DNA of 64,000 bases from Bog-473 sp963701955 (GTDB lineage: Bacteria > Actinomycetota > Acidimicrobiia > Acidimicrobiales > RAAP-2), in assembly GCA_963701955.1 (NCBI GenBank), contig OY969694.1, positions 3,038,001 through 3,102,000 of the forward strand, read 5' to 3'. Positions 22,460-32,492 of this stretch are shown piece by piece; within the stretch, counting starts at the first letter, position 1; each line of letters begins with the position of its first letter. The notes beneath the pieces are model-generated. The model worked only from the letters and a program-made list of their open reading frames with translations. It was not told the DNA's origin and ran no database searches. The position numbers and the translations under genes were made by a program.

Positions 22460-23559
22460 GTGCGAAGGTCGTTCGTGGTGCTCATGTTGGCGTTGGCTGC
22501 ATCACTCGCAGCGTGCGGGAGCTCGTCGCCTTCGTCGTCCTCGTCCTCCTCGTCGACCTCGCCTTCGGCGACGGCCGCCCACGTCACCTCCAGGCACACC
22601 GTGGCCGGTGTGGGCCAGCTCACGTCGATCTCGTGTCCGACGGCGACACTGTGCGAGGCAGTCGGCTCGAACGCGCTGAATGGCGCAGGGGTCGTCGTGA
22701 CCATCACCAAGGGGTCGCCCGGCGCGCCGCACATCGTGAGCGGGGCGAAGTCGCTCCTCTCGGTCTCGTGCCCCACCTCGACCAGCTGCGAGGCCGTGGG
22801 CGTCGGTGGCGGCCACGGCGTGGTCGTGCCGATCACGGGAGGCACCCCCGGCACGCCGGAGGTGGTCCAGGGCGTGACGACGCTGCAGACGGTCTCGTGC
22901 TCCTCAGCGACGGCCTGCGTGGCCGGAGGGCGGGGCACCGACAGCGGCGCCGTCTCGACCGGGACGGCCGTGCACGGGGTGTTCGCCACCACCTCCGTCA
23001 ACGCCATCGACTGCCCTGGCACGAGCTGCACCAGCGTGGCCTCGACCTCCAACGGGAAGTACAACGACGTGCTCGTCCCCGTCACCGCGGGGACCCCCGG
23101 AACGTTCCGGGTCGTTCCTCCCGGCACCTCGACCTTCAGCGCCATCGCCTGCGCGACCGCCGCCAGCTGTGTCGTGGTGGGCCGCGGCGTGCACGACGTC
23201 AAGGGAAAGAACACGCCCGAGGCGGTCGTGCTCACCGTGCAGCGGCGGGAAGCCCGGGCACTCTGGTGGGGGTCACCGACTCCGCCGCACTGCTCCTGCA
23301 GGCCGTGGCCTGTCGTCCCGGGAGCAGCGACTGCGTCGCTGTCGGCACCAAGGGATCTGCCACGTCGGGTGGGACGGCCTCGCAGCATGGTGCCTTCCTG
23401 AGCATCGCCGGGGGAGTTCCGGGGTCGCTGCAGTCCGTGGCCGGGCCCCCGGTTGCGCTGACCGGCGTCGCGTGTCCCACGGCGAGCACGTGCGAGGCGG
23501 TGGGCGATGCCGGCACCGGCGGAGCCGCCGCCGTCGTCGTGACGCTGTCGACTTCCTGA
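22460..23559 (+). CDS. Lipoprotein with repeated SCP-x4-CEAVG motifs
   Basis: Start GTG 22460, five bases after GAGGAG (22449-22454). The signal is MRRSFVVLMLALAASLAAC with lipobox LAAC, then a long Ser run as linker. The mature protein consists of about seven repeats of roughly 45 residues, each with SCPTATLCEAVG-like Cys pairs (ISCPTATLCEAVG, VSCPTSTSCEAVG, VSCSSATACVAGG, VACPTASTCEAVG) alternating with GxPGxPxVVxG turns. This resembles a disulphide-stabilised beta-propeller, but ligand and role are unknown. A frame change near 23245 (two extra bases or one missing) separates the last two repeats. It is convergent with the hydratase gene. Confidence 0.72.
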
Positions 23560-23564
23560 TCGCT

Positions 23565-23579
23565 CGGGCGGACCGCCCG
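23565..23579. terminator. Small bidirectional hairpin between convergent genes
   Basis: CGGGCG, GAC, CGCCCG forms a 6-bp stem with a 3-base loop in the 27-bp gap between the lipoprotein gene and the hydratase gene. Its position fits a shared terminator, but the stem is short. Confidence 0.35.
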
Positions 23580-23586
23580 TCGAGTC

Positions 23587-24238
23587 TCAGGCGTCGAAGC
23601 GGACGGACAGCCTTCCGAGCGGCCCGAACGAGACGTCGAGCTCGTCGCCCGGGGCGACGGCGACCGGGGCCACGACGGACCCGGCGATGATCCGGTCACC
23701 CGGCTGGAGCGCAGCGCCGTGGGCCGCCAGGTAGGAGCGTACGAACAGCAGCGGTCGCCGCCGGGTCCTCCGTGAGCGCGCCTTCGGCCACGACGTCGCC
23801 CGCCATGGTCACCGTGGCGACCATGGCCCACGGGTCGACCCCCGGGACCTCGTCTCCGAAGATCACGCCGCGGTGACAGATGTTGCCGGCGAGGACGGGC
23901 TCGATGTCGTCGAAGGAGATGTCGAGGTCCACCAGCTCGAGGGCAGGCGCCAGCCCCGCCACCGCACCGTCGTCCCCGACCCGGACCGCCACCTCGACCT
24001 CGACCGCCGGTGCGCCCCACCCGGTCAGCGACACCGTGGCCCCGTCCGCAGACACCCCCGTGTCGAGCAGGTACCCCACAACGGGTTCGCTCAGGCCGAA
24101 GTGCTCCTGGATGGCCGGCGTGTTGAAGCCGATCTTCCATCCCACCGGCATCGCCCCGGCCGCCAGCGCGGCGTCCCGATCGGCCAGCATGGCGCGCATG
24201 CCGCGGGAGACGGAGGCCGCGGTGTCCTGGTCAGCCAT
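23587..24238 (-). CDS. 2-keto-4-pentenoate hydratase / fumarylacetoacetate hydrolase-family protein
   Basis: Start ATG 24238 (MADQDTAASVSRGMRAML). The motifs MPVGWKIGFNTPAIQEHFGL, VEVEVAVRVG and LVDLDI belong to the MhpD/HpaH hydratases, which add water to 2-hydroxypenta-2,4-dienoate during aromatic meta-cleavage and have a divalent metal held by Glu residues in the xEVExAV block. One extra base near 23755 shifts the frame; the true end reads GDRIIAGSVVAPVAVAPG and VSFGPLGRLSVRFDA. Corrected length is 216 residues. No other aromatic-degradation gene is nearby, so its pathway role is uncertain. Confidence 0.78.
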
Positions 24239-24512
24239 CCGGCGAGTCTCGCGCCGGCGGCCCGCCGGGGCCACAAGAGGTTAGGGCGCCTGGGTCCGGC
24301 GGGACCGAGCCCGGCCGCCCTGATGGGCCTGGTCGGTGGCGGTGGGGTTGCCATCCCGGCTCGATTCGGGCCGCAGACGAGCCTGAGGCGAGGCGGCCAG
24401 GGAGTAGGATGAGGGTTCGTCGGCGTGTCGGCCCGGCGTTCGCAAGAGTCGCAATCATGCCGGTGTGGTTCGTGAGCCGTACCGGCCCCACGAATGCCGG
24501 AGGGCGAGCACA

Positions 24513-25676
24513 TTGGCTGAGATCGAGATCGGCATCTTCAAGTCAGGCCGGCAGGCCTACGGATTCGACGACATCGCCATCGTCCCGAGCCGGCGGACCC
24601 GGGACCCCGAGGACGTCGACGTCTCCTGGGAGATCGATGCCTACCGCTTCGAGCTGCCCCTGCTGGGCGCGGCGATGGACGGGGTCATCAGCCCGGCGAC
24701 CGCCATCGAGCTGGGCAAGCTGGGTGGCCTGGGGGTCCTGAACCTCGAGGGTCTGTGGACCCGTTACGAGGACCCGACCCCGCTGTTCGACGAGATCCGC
24801 GAGCTCGACGACGACAAGGCAACGGCCCGCATGCAGCAGATGTACCAGGAGCCGATCATCCCCGAGCTGGTCACGGCCCGCATCAAGCAGATGAAGGAGG
24901 CCGGCATCACGACGGCGGCCTCGGTGACCCCTCAGCGCACCGAGTCCCTGGCCCAGGCCTGCCTCGCCGCCGAGCTCGACATCCTGGTGATCCAGGGGAC
25001 GGTGGTCTCGGCCGAGCACGTCTCGAAGACCTCCGAGCCGCTCAACCTGAAGCGCTTCATCCGTGAGTTCGACATCCCGGTGATCGTGGGGGGCTGCGCC
25101 TCGTACCAGGCCGGCCTCCATCTCATGCGCACCGGCGCCGTCGGTGTCCTCGTCGGTGTCGGACCGGGCAACGCCTGCACCACCCGCGGCGTCCTCGGGC
25201 TGGGCGTTCCCCAGGCCACCGCCATCGCCGACGTGGCCGGCGCCCGCATGCGCCACCTCGACGAGACGGGCGTCTACGTCCACGTGATCGCCGACGGCGG
25301 CATGTCCAAGGGCGGGGACGTCGCCAAGGCCATCGCCTGCGGCGCCGACGCCGTCATGCTGGGCTCGCCGCTGTCGTCCGCGGTCGAGGCGCCGGCCCGC
25401 GGCTTCCACTGGGGCATGGCGACCTTCCACCCGACGCTGCCCCGAGGCGCCCGCGTGCGCACGTCGGTTCGGGGGAGCCTGCGCGAGATCCTCTACGGCC
25501 CCGCCCACGAGAACGACGGCCGCATGAACCTCTTCGGTGCGCTGAAGACGGCGATGGCGACGTGCGGCTACGAGACGGTCAAGGAGTTCCAGAAGGCCGA
25601 GGTCATGGTCGCCCCGTCGCTGCAGACCGAAGGGAAGTTCTTCCAGCGCTCCCAGGGCGTGGGGATGGGTCACTGA
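24513..25676 (+). CDS. guaB3: GuaB3-family IMP dehydrogenase-related protein
   Basis: Starts at TTG 24513 with GGAGGG at 24499-24504; longer in-frame starts add residues absent from the family. It begins AEIEIGIFKSGRQAYGFDDI and IVPSRRTRDPEDVDVSW, the hallmark of actinobacterial GuaB3. It has a TIM barrel without CBS domains, active-site loop GVGPGNACTTRGVLG (Cys about residue 222), phosphate-binding IADGGMSKGGDVAKA, and a C-terminal flap region RTSVRGSLREILYGPAHEND. The family is related to IMP dehydrogenase (guanine nucleotide synthesis), but physiological roles of GuaB3 proteins are less settled. It lies 19 bp before guaA, which supports a purine role. The gene is intact, 387 residues. Confidence 0.9.
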   Translation: MAEIEIGIFKSGRQAYGFDDIAIVPSRRTRDPEDVDVSWEIDAYRFELPLLGAAMDGVISPATAIELGKLGGLGVLNLEGLWTRYEDPTPLFDEIRELDDDKATARMQQMYQEPIIPELVTARIKQMKEAGITTAASVTPQRTESLAQACLAAELDILVIQGTVVSAEHVSKTSEPLNLKRFIREFDIPVIVGGCASYQAGLHLMRTGAVGVLVGVGPGNACTTRGVLGLGVPQATAIADVAGARMRHLDETGVYVHVIADGGMSKGGDVAKAIACGADAVMLGSPLSSAVEAPARGFHWGMATFHPTLPRGARVRTSVRGSLREILYGPAHENDGRMNLFGALKTAMATCGYETVKEFQKAEVMVAPSLQTEGKFFQRSQGVGMGH

Positions 25677-25695
25677 CCTCCATGGGCATGCGTCG

Positions 25696-27316
25696 GTGAC
25701 GACCGACACGATCCTCGTCGTCGACTTCGGCGCGCAGTACGCCCGCCTGATCGCCCGCCGGGTGCGCGAGGCGCACGTCTATTCGGAGATCGTCGCGCCG
25801 ACGATCTCGCTCGCCGAGATCAAGGCCCGCGCCCCGAAGGGCATCATCTTCAGCGGCGGGCCCAAGTCGGTCTACGAGTCCCCGGCTCCGTCCATCGACG
25901 CCGGCGTCTACGAGCTGGGTATCCCGATCCTCGGCCTCTGCTACGGCGCCCAGCTCATGGCGCTCCAGCTCGGAGGCACGGTCTCGCGTACCGGCCAGGG
26001 CGAATACGGGCGCACCGAGCTGACCCAGAGCGGCCCCTCACCCCTGTGCCCGGACTGGCCGGCGACATCGAGCGTGTGGATGAGCCACGGCGACGCCATC
26101 ACCGCCGTGCCCGAGGGCTTCACCCCGAGCGCCACGAGCGCCGGCGCTCCGGTGGCAGCCATGCACGACTCCGAGCGTCGCCTCTTCGGCCTGCAGTTCC
26201 ACCCCGAGGTCGTGCACACCGACCGGGGCAGCGAGATCTTCGACCACTTCCTCATCGACGTGTGCGGCTGCCTCCCGGGGTGGACGCATGTCTCCATCAT
26301 CGAGCAGCAGGTGGCGGCCGTGCAGGCCCAGGTGGGAAGCGACCGGGTGTTGTGCGCGCTGAGCGGTGGCGTGGATTCCGCCGTGGCGGCGGCCCTGGTG
26401 CACAAGGCGGTCGGCGACCAGCTCACGTGTGTCTTCGTCGACACCGGCTTGATGCGCGCCGGCGAGGCCGACCAGGTCGAGGACACGTTCCGTCGCCAGT
26501 TCAAGATGGACCTCGTCCACGTGAAAGCGGCCGACCGCTACTTCGCCGCGCTGGCCGGCGTGACCGACCCCGAGGCGCAAGCGCAAGATCATCGGCGAGC
26601 TCTTCATCCGGATCTTCGAGGAGGTGGCACGCGATCTCGGCGCCGGCTCGGAGAGCGCAGGGTCCGCCGCCGGCGCCGCCTCGGGCACGGCCGCACCGGG
26701 CATCGACGCCGCGACCGGTACCGGTGAGGGCCCGCGCTTCCTGGTCCAGGGCACGCTCTACCCCGATGTCATCGAGTCGGGGAGTGACACCGCCGCCAAC
26801 ATCAAGTCGCACCACAACGTCGGCGGCCTGCCCGACGACCTCGCCTTCGATCTGGTCGAGCCGCTCCGCCTCCTGTTCAAGGACGAGGTGCGCGCCGTCG
26901 GCGAGGAGCTCGGCCTGCCGCATGAGATCGTGTGGCGCCAGCCCTTCCCGGGCCCGGGCCTCGGCGTGCGCATCATCGGCGAGGTGACGCCCGAGCGCGC
27001 CGAGATCCTGCGCAATGCCGACGCGGTGGTCGTCGAGGAGATCCGCCGGGCCGGCCTCTACCGCGAACTGTGGCAGAGCTTCGCCGTCATGCCGGCCGTG
27101 CGCACCGTCGGGGTGATGGGCGACGGACGCACCTACGCCTACCCGGTCGTGATCCGGGCCGTCACCAGTGACGACGCCATGACGGCGGATTGGGCCCGGC
27201 TGCCCTACGACCTGGTCGAGCGCATCGCCTCCCGCATCATCAACGAAGTGGAGGGCGTGAACCGGGTGGCACTCGACGTGACGTCGAAGCCGCCCGGGAC
27301 CATCGAGTGGGAGTGA
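25696..27316 (+). CDS. guaA: GMP synthase (glutamine-hydrolysing)
   Basis: Converts XMP to GMP using glutamine and ATP. Start GTG 25696. The N-terminal glutaminase has ILVVDFGAQYARLIARRVRE, nucleophile GLCYGAQLMALQLGG (Cys about residue 82) and FHPEVVHTD. The ATP pyrophosphatase P-loop is CALSGGVDSAVAAALVH, followed by FVDTGLMR and RFLVQGTLYPDVIESG. The C-terminal dimerisation domain ends VNRVALDVTSKPPGTIEWE, canonical for GuaA. One extra base near 26580 (in the EAKRKIIGE codons) breaks the frame; corrected length is 539 residues. A Gly/Ala/Ser-rich insert of about 30 residues (AGSESAGSAAGAAS onwards) precedes RFLVQGTLYPD, longer than usual. Its stop overlaps the pcrA start. Confidence 0.95.
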
Positions 27317-29863
27317 CCGTGACGCCGGAGAGCGGCGAGCACGCACGCCTGTTCGACTTCACCGACGAGGAGGCGGGCGCGGCCGCCTGCCGAGGACGAA
27401 GCGGTGGGCACGACTGACCCGGAGGCCCTCGCGACCGGGGACGCGACCACCGGGGACGCGACGGCCGGGGCACCCACCGGCGAGGCCCGTCCCCCAGTCG
27501 ACACGGCTGTCGAGGGTGCCGACGACGGCCGGCGGCGACGCCGGCGCACGGCCACGGCGACCGGCGCGTTCTCGGGCCGGCCGGCCGCACTGGTCGACGA
27601 CCTGACCATCCCGCAACGTGCCGCGGTCGAGCACCGGGGCGGACCGTTGCTGATCATTGCCGGTGCCGGCTCGGGCAAGACGCGCGTGTTGACCCGCCGC
27701 ATCGCCCACCTGCTCGCCACCGGGGACGCGCCGCCCTGGGGCATTCTGGCCATCACCTTCACCAACAAGGCAGCCGGCGAAATGCGCACCCGCGTCGCCG
27801 ACCTGGTCGGACCGCCGGCCGAGAAGATGTGGGTCTCGACCTTCCACTCGGCCTGCCTCCGCATCCTGCGCACCAATGCCGACCGGCTCGGTTACCGGTC
27901 GGCCTTCACCGTCTACGACGACACCGACTCCCGCCGGCTGATCGAGATGATCACGGCCGAGCTCGGCTTCGACCAGAAGCGTCTGCCGTCGCGGGCGGTG
28001 CAGGGCGTCATCAGCCAGGCCAAGTCAGAGCTGATCGACTTCGAGGCGTTCCGCGAGGACGCGCGCAGCGGACCCGACCCTTTCCGCAAGCGCATCGCCG
28101 ACATCTACGCGCAGTACCAGACGCGCCTGTTGGCGGCCAACGCCTTCGACTTCGACGATCTGCTCATGGTGACGGCGAACCTGCTGCAAGCCTGTGACGA
28201 CGTGCGCGCGTCGTACCAGGAGCGCTTCCGGCACATCCTCGTCGACGAGTTCCAGGACACCAACCACGCGCAGAACGAGATCGTCAAGCTGCTGGGCGAG
28301 GCCCACGGCAACGTCTGCGTCGTCGGCGACTCCGACCAGTCCGTCTACCGCTGGCGCGGCGCAGACATCCGCAACATCCTCGAGTTCGAGCGCGCCTTCC
28401 CCAACGTGACGACGATCATGCTCGAGCAGAACTTCCGCTCGACCCAGACGATCCTCGATGCGGCCAACGCCGTGATCGCCAACAACGTCGGCCGCCAGCC
28501 CAAGGAGCTCTTCACCGTCGGCGACACCGGCGGCCCCGTCACGCGGTATCGCGCCGAGGACGAGCGCGACGAGGCGAACTGGGTCGCCAGCGAGATCCTG
28601 CGTCTGCATGCGTCCGCCGGCCTCACGTGGGGTGACTGCGCCGTCTTCTACCGCACCAACGCGCAGAGCCTCCCGCTCGAGACCTCAATGAAGTTCAGCG
28701 GCATCCCCTACAAGGTGGTGGGTGGGGCCAAGTTCTACGACCGCCGGGAGATCAAGGACATCCTCGCCTTCGTCCGCCTGCTGGCCAACCCCGACGACGA
28801 GGTCTCCGCCCGTCGCATCGTCAACGTCCCCAAGCGCGGCATCGGCGACACCTCGGTGGCCCGGCTGGCCGCCTGGGCCCAGGTCGAGCACGTCCCCTTC
28901 AGCGAGGCCATCGACCGCGCCGAGGAGGCCGGCCTGTCGGGCAAGGCTCTCAAAGGGGCCGAGCAGCTCTCGAAGACGCTGGCCGAGCTGCGGCCCCTCG
29001 TGCAGACCGTGAACCCGGCCGACTTCGTGCAGCTGGTGGCCGAGCGGACGGGTTACCTCGCCGAGCTGGTGGCCGAGCACAACCACGAGGCGGACGGGCG
29101 CATTGAGAACCTGGCCGAGCTGGCCACCCAGGCCTCCGACTTCGACGACGTCATGGGATTCCTGGAGACGGTGGCGCTCGTGGCGGACTCCGACGAGATC
29201 GACAGCGACGGCACCCGGGTCTCCCTCATGACGCTGCACACGGCCAAGGGTCTCGAGTACCCCGCCGTCTTCGTGGTCGGGCTCGAGGAGGGGATCTTCC
29301 CGCACTTCCGCTCGCTGTCCGAGCCGAGCGAGCTGGAAGAGGAGCGCCGACTCTTCTACGTGGGCATCACCCGGGCCCGCCAGCATCTGGCGATTTCGCA
29401 CGCCTGGTCGCGCACGACCTGGGGCCGCACCCAGCCGGCCATGCCCAGCCGCTTCGTCACCGAGGTGCCGTCGCACCTGGTCGAGGACGTGGGCCTCGGC
29501 TCGCCCCGGCGGGGCACCGGGTACGACACCCTCTCGGGCGAGGAACACCTGCCGGGGGCCGTCTTCTCGCCGGCCGTGCCGCTGGCCACTGCCTCCCGGG
29601 TCCGGGCTGGTGGTGGTCCGGGCGGTGGCCAAGGCAGGCAGGGCGGACGCGGTTCGGCCGGTGCCCCGGCCGGCCCCCGGGGCAGCACCGGCGCCGAGGA
29701 CCTCGGACTCAAGGCGGGCGACGAGGTCGTCCATGACCACTGGGGCCGCGGCGTCGTCATCAGCGCCAAGGGTGAGGGATCCCGCGCCCAGGCCACGGTG
29801 CGCTTCGACTCGGTCGGCAAGAAGAACCTCCTCCTCACGGCGACGCCGCTGCGCAGGGCGTGA
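27313..29863 (+). CDS. pcrA: ATP-dependent DNA helicase PcrA/UvrD
   Basis: A superfamily 1A 3'-5' helicase for repair and replication restart. I start it at GTG 27313, which overlaps the guaA stop (GTGA); one extra base near 27390 then joins this frame to the long open frame from 27404. Walker A is IIAGAGSGKTRVLTRRIAHL, motif Ia ILAITFTNKAAGEM, Walker B LVDEFQDTN, motif III VVGDSDQSVYRWRGAD, motif IV NFRSTQ, motif V TLHTAKGLEYPAVFVVGLE and motif VI RRLFYVGITRA. The C-terminus has a Gly-rich linker and a Tudor-like end (GDEVVHDHWGRGVVISA), where PcrA contacts RNA polymerase. The N-terminal 90 residues are disordered, with an Arg run. Corrected length is 849 residues. Confidence 0.95.
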
Positions 29864-29868
29864 TCGTT

Positions 29869-29891
29869 CCTGGTCTGGCGTCCGGACCAGG
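29869..29891 (+). terminator. Hairpin just after pcrA
   Basis: CCTGGTCTGG, loop CGT, CCGGACCAGG gives a 10-bp stem with one G-T pair, six bases after the pcrA stop and 22 bp before the next start. It could be a terminator or attenuator; no T run follows. Confidence 0.5.
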
Positions 29892-29913
29892 GCATCCGTA
29901 TCCTGGGCAGCGC

Positions 29914-30330
29914 ATGAAACGTCCGTACAGGGTGGTCGTGGCCAAGCCCGGTCTCGACGGCCACGATCGGGGAGCCAAGGTCATCGCCCGGGCCCTGCGT
30001 GACGCCGGGTTCGAGGTCGTCTACACGGGCCTCCACCAGACGCCCGAGCAGGTGGTCCAGGCCGTCGTCCAGGAGGACGCCGACGCCGTCGGGCTCTCGC
30101 TGCTCTCCGGGGCGCACCTCACGCTGGTGCCCAGGGTGGTCAAACTGCTGGCGGACGCCGGCCGCGGCGACGTGCTCGTCTTGGTGGGCGGCATCATCCC
30201 CGAAGGCGACATCCCCGTCCTGCAGGACCAGGGCGTGGCGCATGTCTTCACTCCCGGCGCACCGCTCGACTCCATCGGCTCCTGGCTGTCGGAGGCCCTC
30301 GACCAGCGCGAGGAGGCGCTGGGGGCCTGA
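29914..30330 (+). CDS. Stand-alone cobalamin-binding subunit of an acyl-CoA mutase
   Basis: 138 residues, starting MKRPYRVVVAKPGLDGHDRG. It shows the B12-binding signature D-x-H-x2-G (His about residue 17), then GLSLLSGAHLTLVP and LVGGIIPEGDIP, the Ser-x-Leu and Gly-Gly blocks that hold the dimethylbenzimidazole tail. Size and sequence fit the C-terminal domain or small subunit of methylmalonyl-CoA or isobutyryl-CoA mutase, which isomerise the carbon skeleton of acyl-CoAs. The large catalytic subunit is not in this window. The gene lies just before sucCD, whose substrate, succinyl-CoA, is the product of methylmalonyl-CoA mutase. The gene is intact. Confidence 0.88.
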   Translation: MKRPYRVVVAKPGLDGHDRGAKVIARALRDAGFEVVYTGLHQTPEQVVQAVVQEDADAVGLSLLSGAHLTLVPRVVKLLADAGRGDVLVLVGGIIPEGDIPVLQDQGVAHVFTPGAPLDSIGSWLSEALDQREEALGA

Positions 30331-30406
30331 CGCCTTTTTCGCCGCACCCGCTTCCCCCCACCCCTAGACGTGCCGTCGTGCGAGAGACAAGGAGACAGCA
30401 CCCAAA

Positions 30407-31549
30407 GTGGATCTGTACGAGTACCAGGGTAAGCAGTACTTCGCCCGCTTCGGCATCCCCACCTCACCGGGAGGCGTGGCCGACACGGTGGACGAGGCCG
30501 TCGAGCAGGCCGAGTCCGCGGGCTACCCCGTCGTCGTCAAGGCGCAGGTGAAGGTGGGTGGCCGCGGCAAGGCCGGTGGCGTGAAGCTGGCCGCCGACGC
30601 CGACGAGGTCCGCCTGCACGCCGGGAACATCCTCGGGCTCGACATCAAGGGTCACGTAGTCAAGCGCTTGTGGGTCGAGCATGCCTCGGACATCGCCAAG
30701 GAGTACTACGCCAGCTTCACGCTCGACCGGCAGGCCAAGATGCACCTCGGCATGCTCTCGGCGGAAGGCGGCGTCGAGATCGAAGAGGTGGCGGAGACCA
30801 ACCCCGACGCCATCGCCAAGATCCACATCGACCCGGTGACCGGGCTGAGTGAGGAAGCGGCCCGCGAGTGGGTCGACCGGGCCAACCTCGACCCTGAAGC
30901 GCGGGAGCAGGCGGCGACACTGCTCGTGCGCCTCTACCACTGCTACGTCGAAGGCGACTGTGACCTGGCCGAGATCAACCCGTTGATCCTCACGCCCGAG
31001 GGCAAGGTGCACGCGCTCGACGCCAAGGTGACCCTCGATGAGAACGCCACCTTCCGCCACCCCGAGTGGGAGGAGTACGAGGACGACTCCGACATCGACC
31101 CCCGCGAGAAGATGGCCAAGGAGAGGGGTCTGAACTACATCGGCCTCTCGGGCGACGTCGGCATCATCGCCAACGGCGCCGGTCTGGCCATGAGCACGCT
31201 CGACGTCGTGACCCAGGCGGGCGGCGCAGCGGCCAACTTCCTCGACATCGGCGGTGGCGCCAACGCCGACGTGATGGCCGCCGCGGTCGAGGTGATCAAC
31301 GCCGACCCGGCGGTGAAATCCATTCTCGTCAACATCTTCGGTGGCATCACGCGGGTCGACGATGTGGCGAACGGCATCATTGAGGCCATGAGCCGGGTCA
31401 AGCTGAGCTCACCTGTCGTCATGCGCCTCGACGGCACCAATGCGGTCGAGGGACGAGCACTGCTGGCCGATCACCTGTCGGACACCCTCATCGCCGAGCC
31501 CACCATGCTCGAAGCCGCTCGCCGGGCCGTCAGCCTGGCCTCGGCATAG
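30407..31549 (+). CDS. sucC: Succinyl-CoA ligase, beta subunit
   Basis: TCA-cycle enzyme that makes ATP or GTP from succinyl-CoA, with SucD. Start GTG 30407; AAGGAG at 30389-30394 is a little far (12 bases). The ATP-grasp domain begins MDLYEYQGKQYFARFGIP and includes PVVVKAQVKVGGRGKAGGVK. CEINPL-equivalent metal-binding residues appear as LAEINPLILTPEG. The C-terminal CoA-ligase domain has GLNYIGLSGDVGIIANGAGL, GGAAANFLDIGGGA and NIFGGITRVDDVANGI. Intact, 380 residues, 46 bp before sucD. Confidence 0.95.
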   Translation: MDLYEYQGKQYFARFGIPTSPGGVADTVDEAVEQAESAGYPVVVKAQVKVGGRGKAGGVKLAADADEVRLHAGNILGLDIKGHVVKRLWVEHASDIAKEYYASFTLDRQAKMHLGMLSAEGGVEIEEVAETNPDAIAKIHIDPVTGLSEEAAREWVDRANLDPEAREQAATLLVRLYHCYVEGDCDLAEINPLILTPEGKVHALDAKVTLDENATFRHPEWEEYEDDSDIDPREKMAKERGLNYIGLSGDVGIIANGAGLAMSTLDVVTQAGGAAANFLDIGGGANADVMAAAVEVINADPAVKSILVNIFGGITRVDDVANGIIEAMSRVKLSSPVVMRLDGTNAVEGRALLADHLSDTLIAEPTMLEAARRAVSLASA

Positions 31550-31595
31550 GCACCCCGGACCCGAGACTCGACAGACAGAGAGAACAGGAACCAAC

Positions 31596-32486
31596 GTGAG
31601 CATCTTCGTCGACGAGACGACAAAGGTCGTGATCCAGGGCATCAGCCCGACGAGCCAGGGGCTCTATCACGGCCTGCGCAACAAGGCGTACGGCACCAAG
31701 GTCGTGGGCGGCACCAACCCCAAGCGGGGTGGTGAGGAGATCGAGGGCATCCCGGTCTTCGCATCGGTGGCCGAGGCGGTGAAGGAGACCGGCGCGACAG
31801 CATCGTTCATCTCCGTGCCACCGCGGGGCGCCGCCGACGCCATCATTGAGGCGGCAGAGGCCGGCATCGCCTTCATCGTCTGCATCACCGAGGGCATCCC
31901 GGCCCAGGACGAGGCCGTGGCCTACAACCGCCTGGTGCAGGAGTTCCCGGGCAGTCGCCTCCTCGGACCGAACTGTCCGGGGATTATCAGCCCCGGGAAG
32001 TGCAACATCGGCATCACGTCGGGGGACATCGCGCTTCCGGGAGGACCGGTGGGCATCGTCTCGCGGTCCGGCACGCTGACCTACCAGGCCCTGCACGAGC
32101 TCTCCCAGCAGGGCATCGGGCAGACCACGTGCGTCGGCATCGGGGGCGACCCCGTGCCCGGCACCAACTTCATCGACTGTCTGGCCGCGTTCGAGGCTGA
32201 CCCCGAGACCAAGGCCGTCATGATGATCGGCGAGATCGGGGGTTCCGAAGAGGAGCGCGCCGCCGACTTCATCGCGTCGAGTATGACCAAGCCCGTGGCT
32301 GCGTACATCGCCGGCGTCACCGCGCCCCCCGGGCGCAAGATGGGCCACGCCGGCGCCATCATCTCCGGCTCTGCGGGGACCGCCCAGGCCAAAATGGAAG
32401 CGCTGTCTGCCGCCGGCGTCCAGGTTGCGCAGAACCCGACGGAGTGCGGCGAGAAGATGGTCGCGATCGTGCGGGGCCTGGGCTAG
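31596..32486 (+). CDS. sucD: Succinyl-CoA ligase, alpha subunit
   Basis: Start GTG 31596 (MSIFVDETTKVVIQGI). It has the CoA-binding fold (TKVVGGTNPKRGG, FISVPPRGAADAI), the LGPNCPGIISPGKCNIG loop, and the phosphohistidine site GRKMGHAGAIISG with His about residue 251. Length of 296 residues is standard. With sucC it forms a two-gene operon. A 7-bp repeat array follows six bases after its stop. Confidence 0.95.
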   Translation: MSIFVDETTKVVIQGISPTSQGLYHGLRNKAYGTKVVGGTNPKRGGEEIEGIPVFASVAEAVKETGATASFISVPPRGAADAIIEAAEAGIAFIVCITEGIPAQDEAVAYNRLVQEFPGSRLLGPNCPGIISPGKCNIGITSGDIALPGGPVGIVSRSGTLTYQALHELSQQGIGQTTCVGIGGDPVPGTNFIDCLAAFEADPETKAVMMIGEIGGSEEERAADFIASSMTKPVAAYIAGVTAPPGRKMGHAGAIISGSAGTAQAKMEALSAAGVQVAQNPTECGEKMVAIVRGLG

Positions 32487-32492
32487 ACCCCG

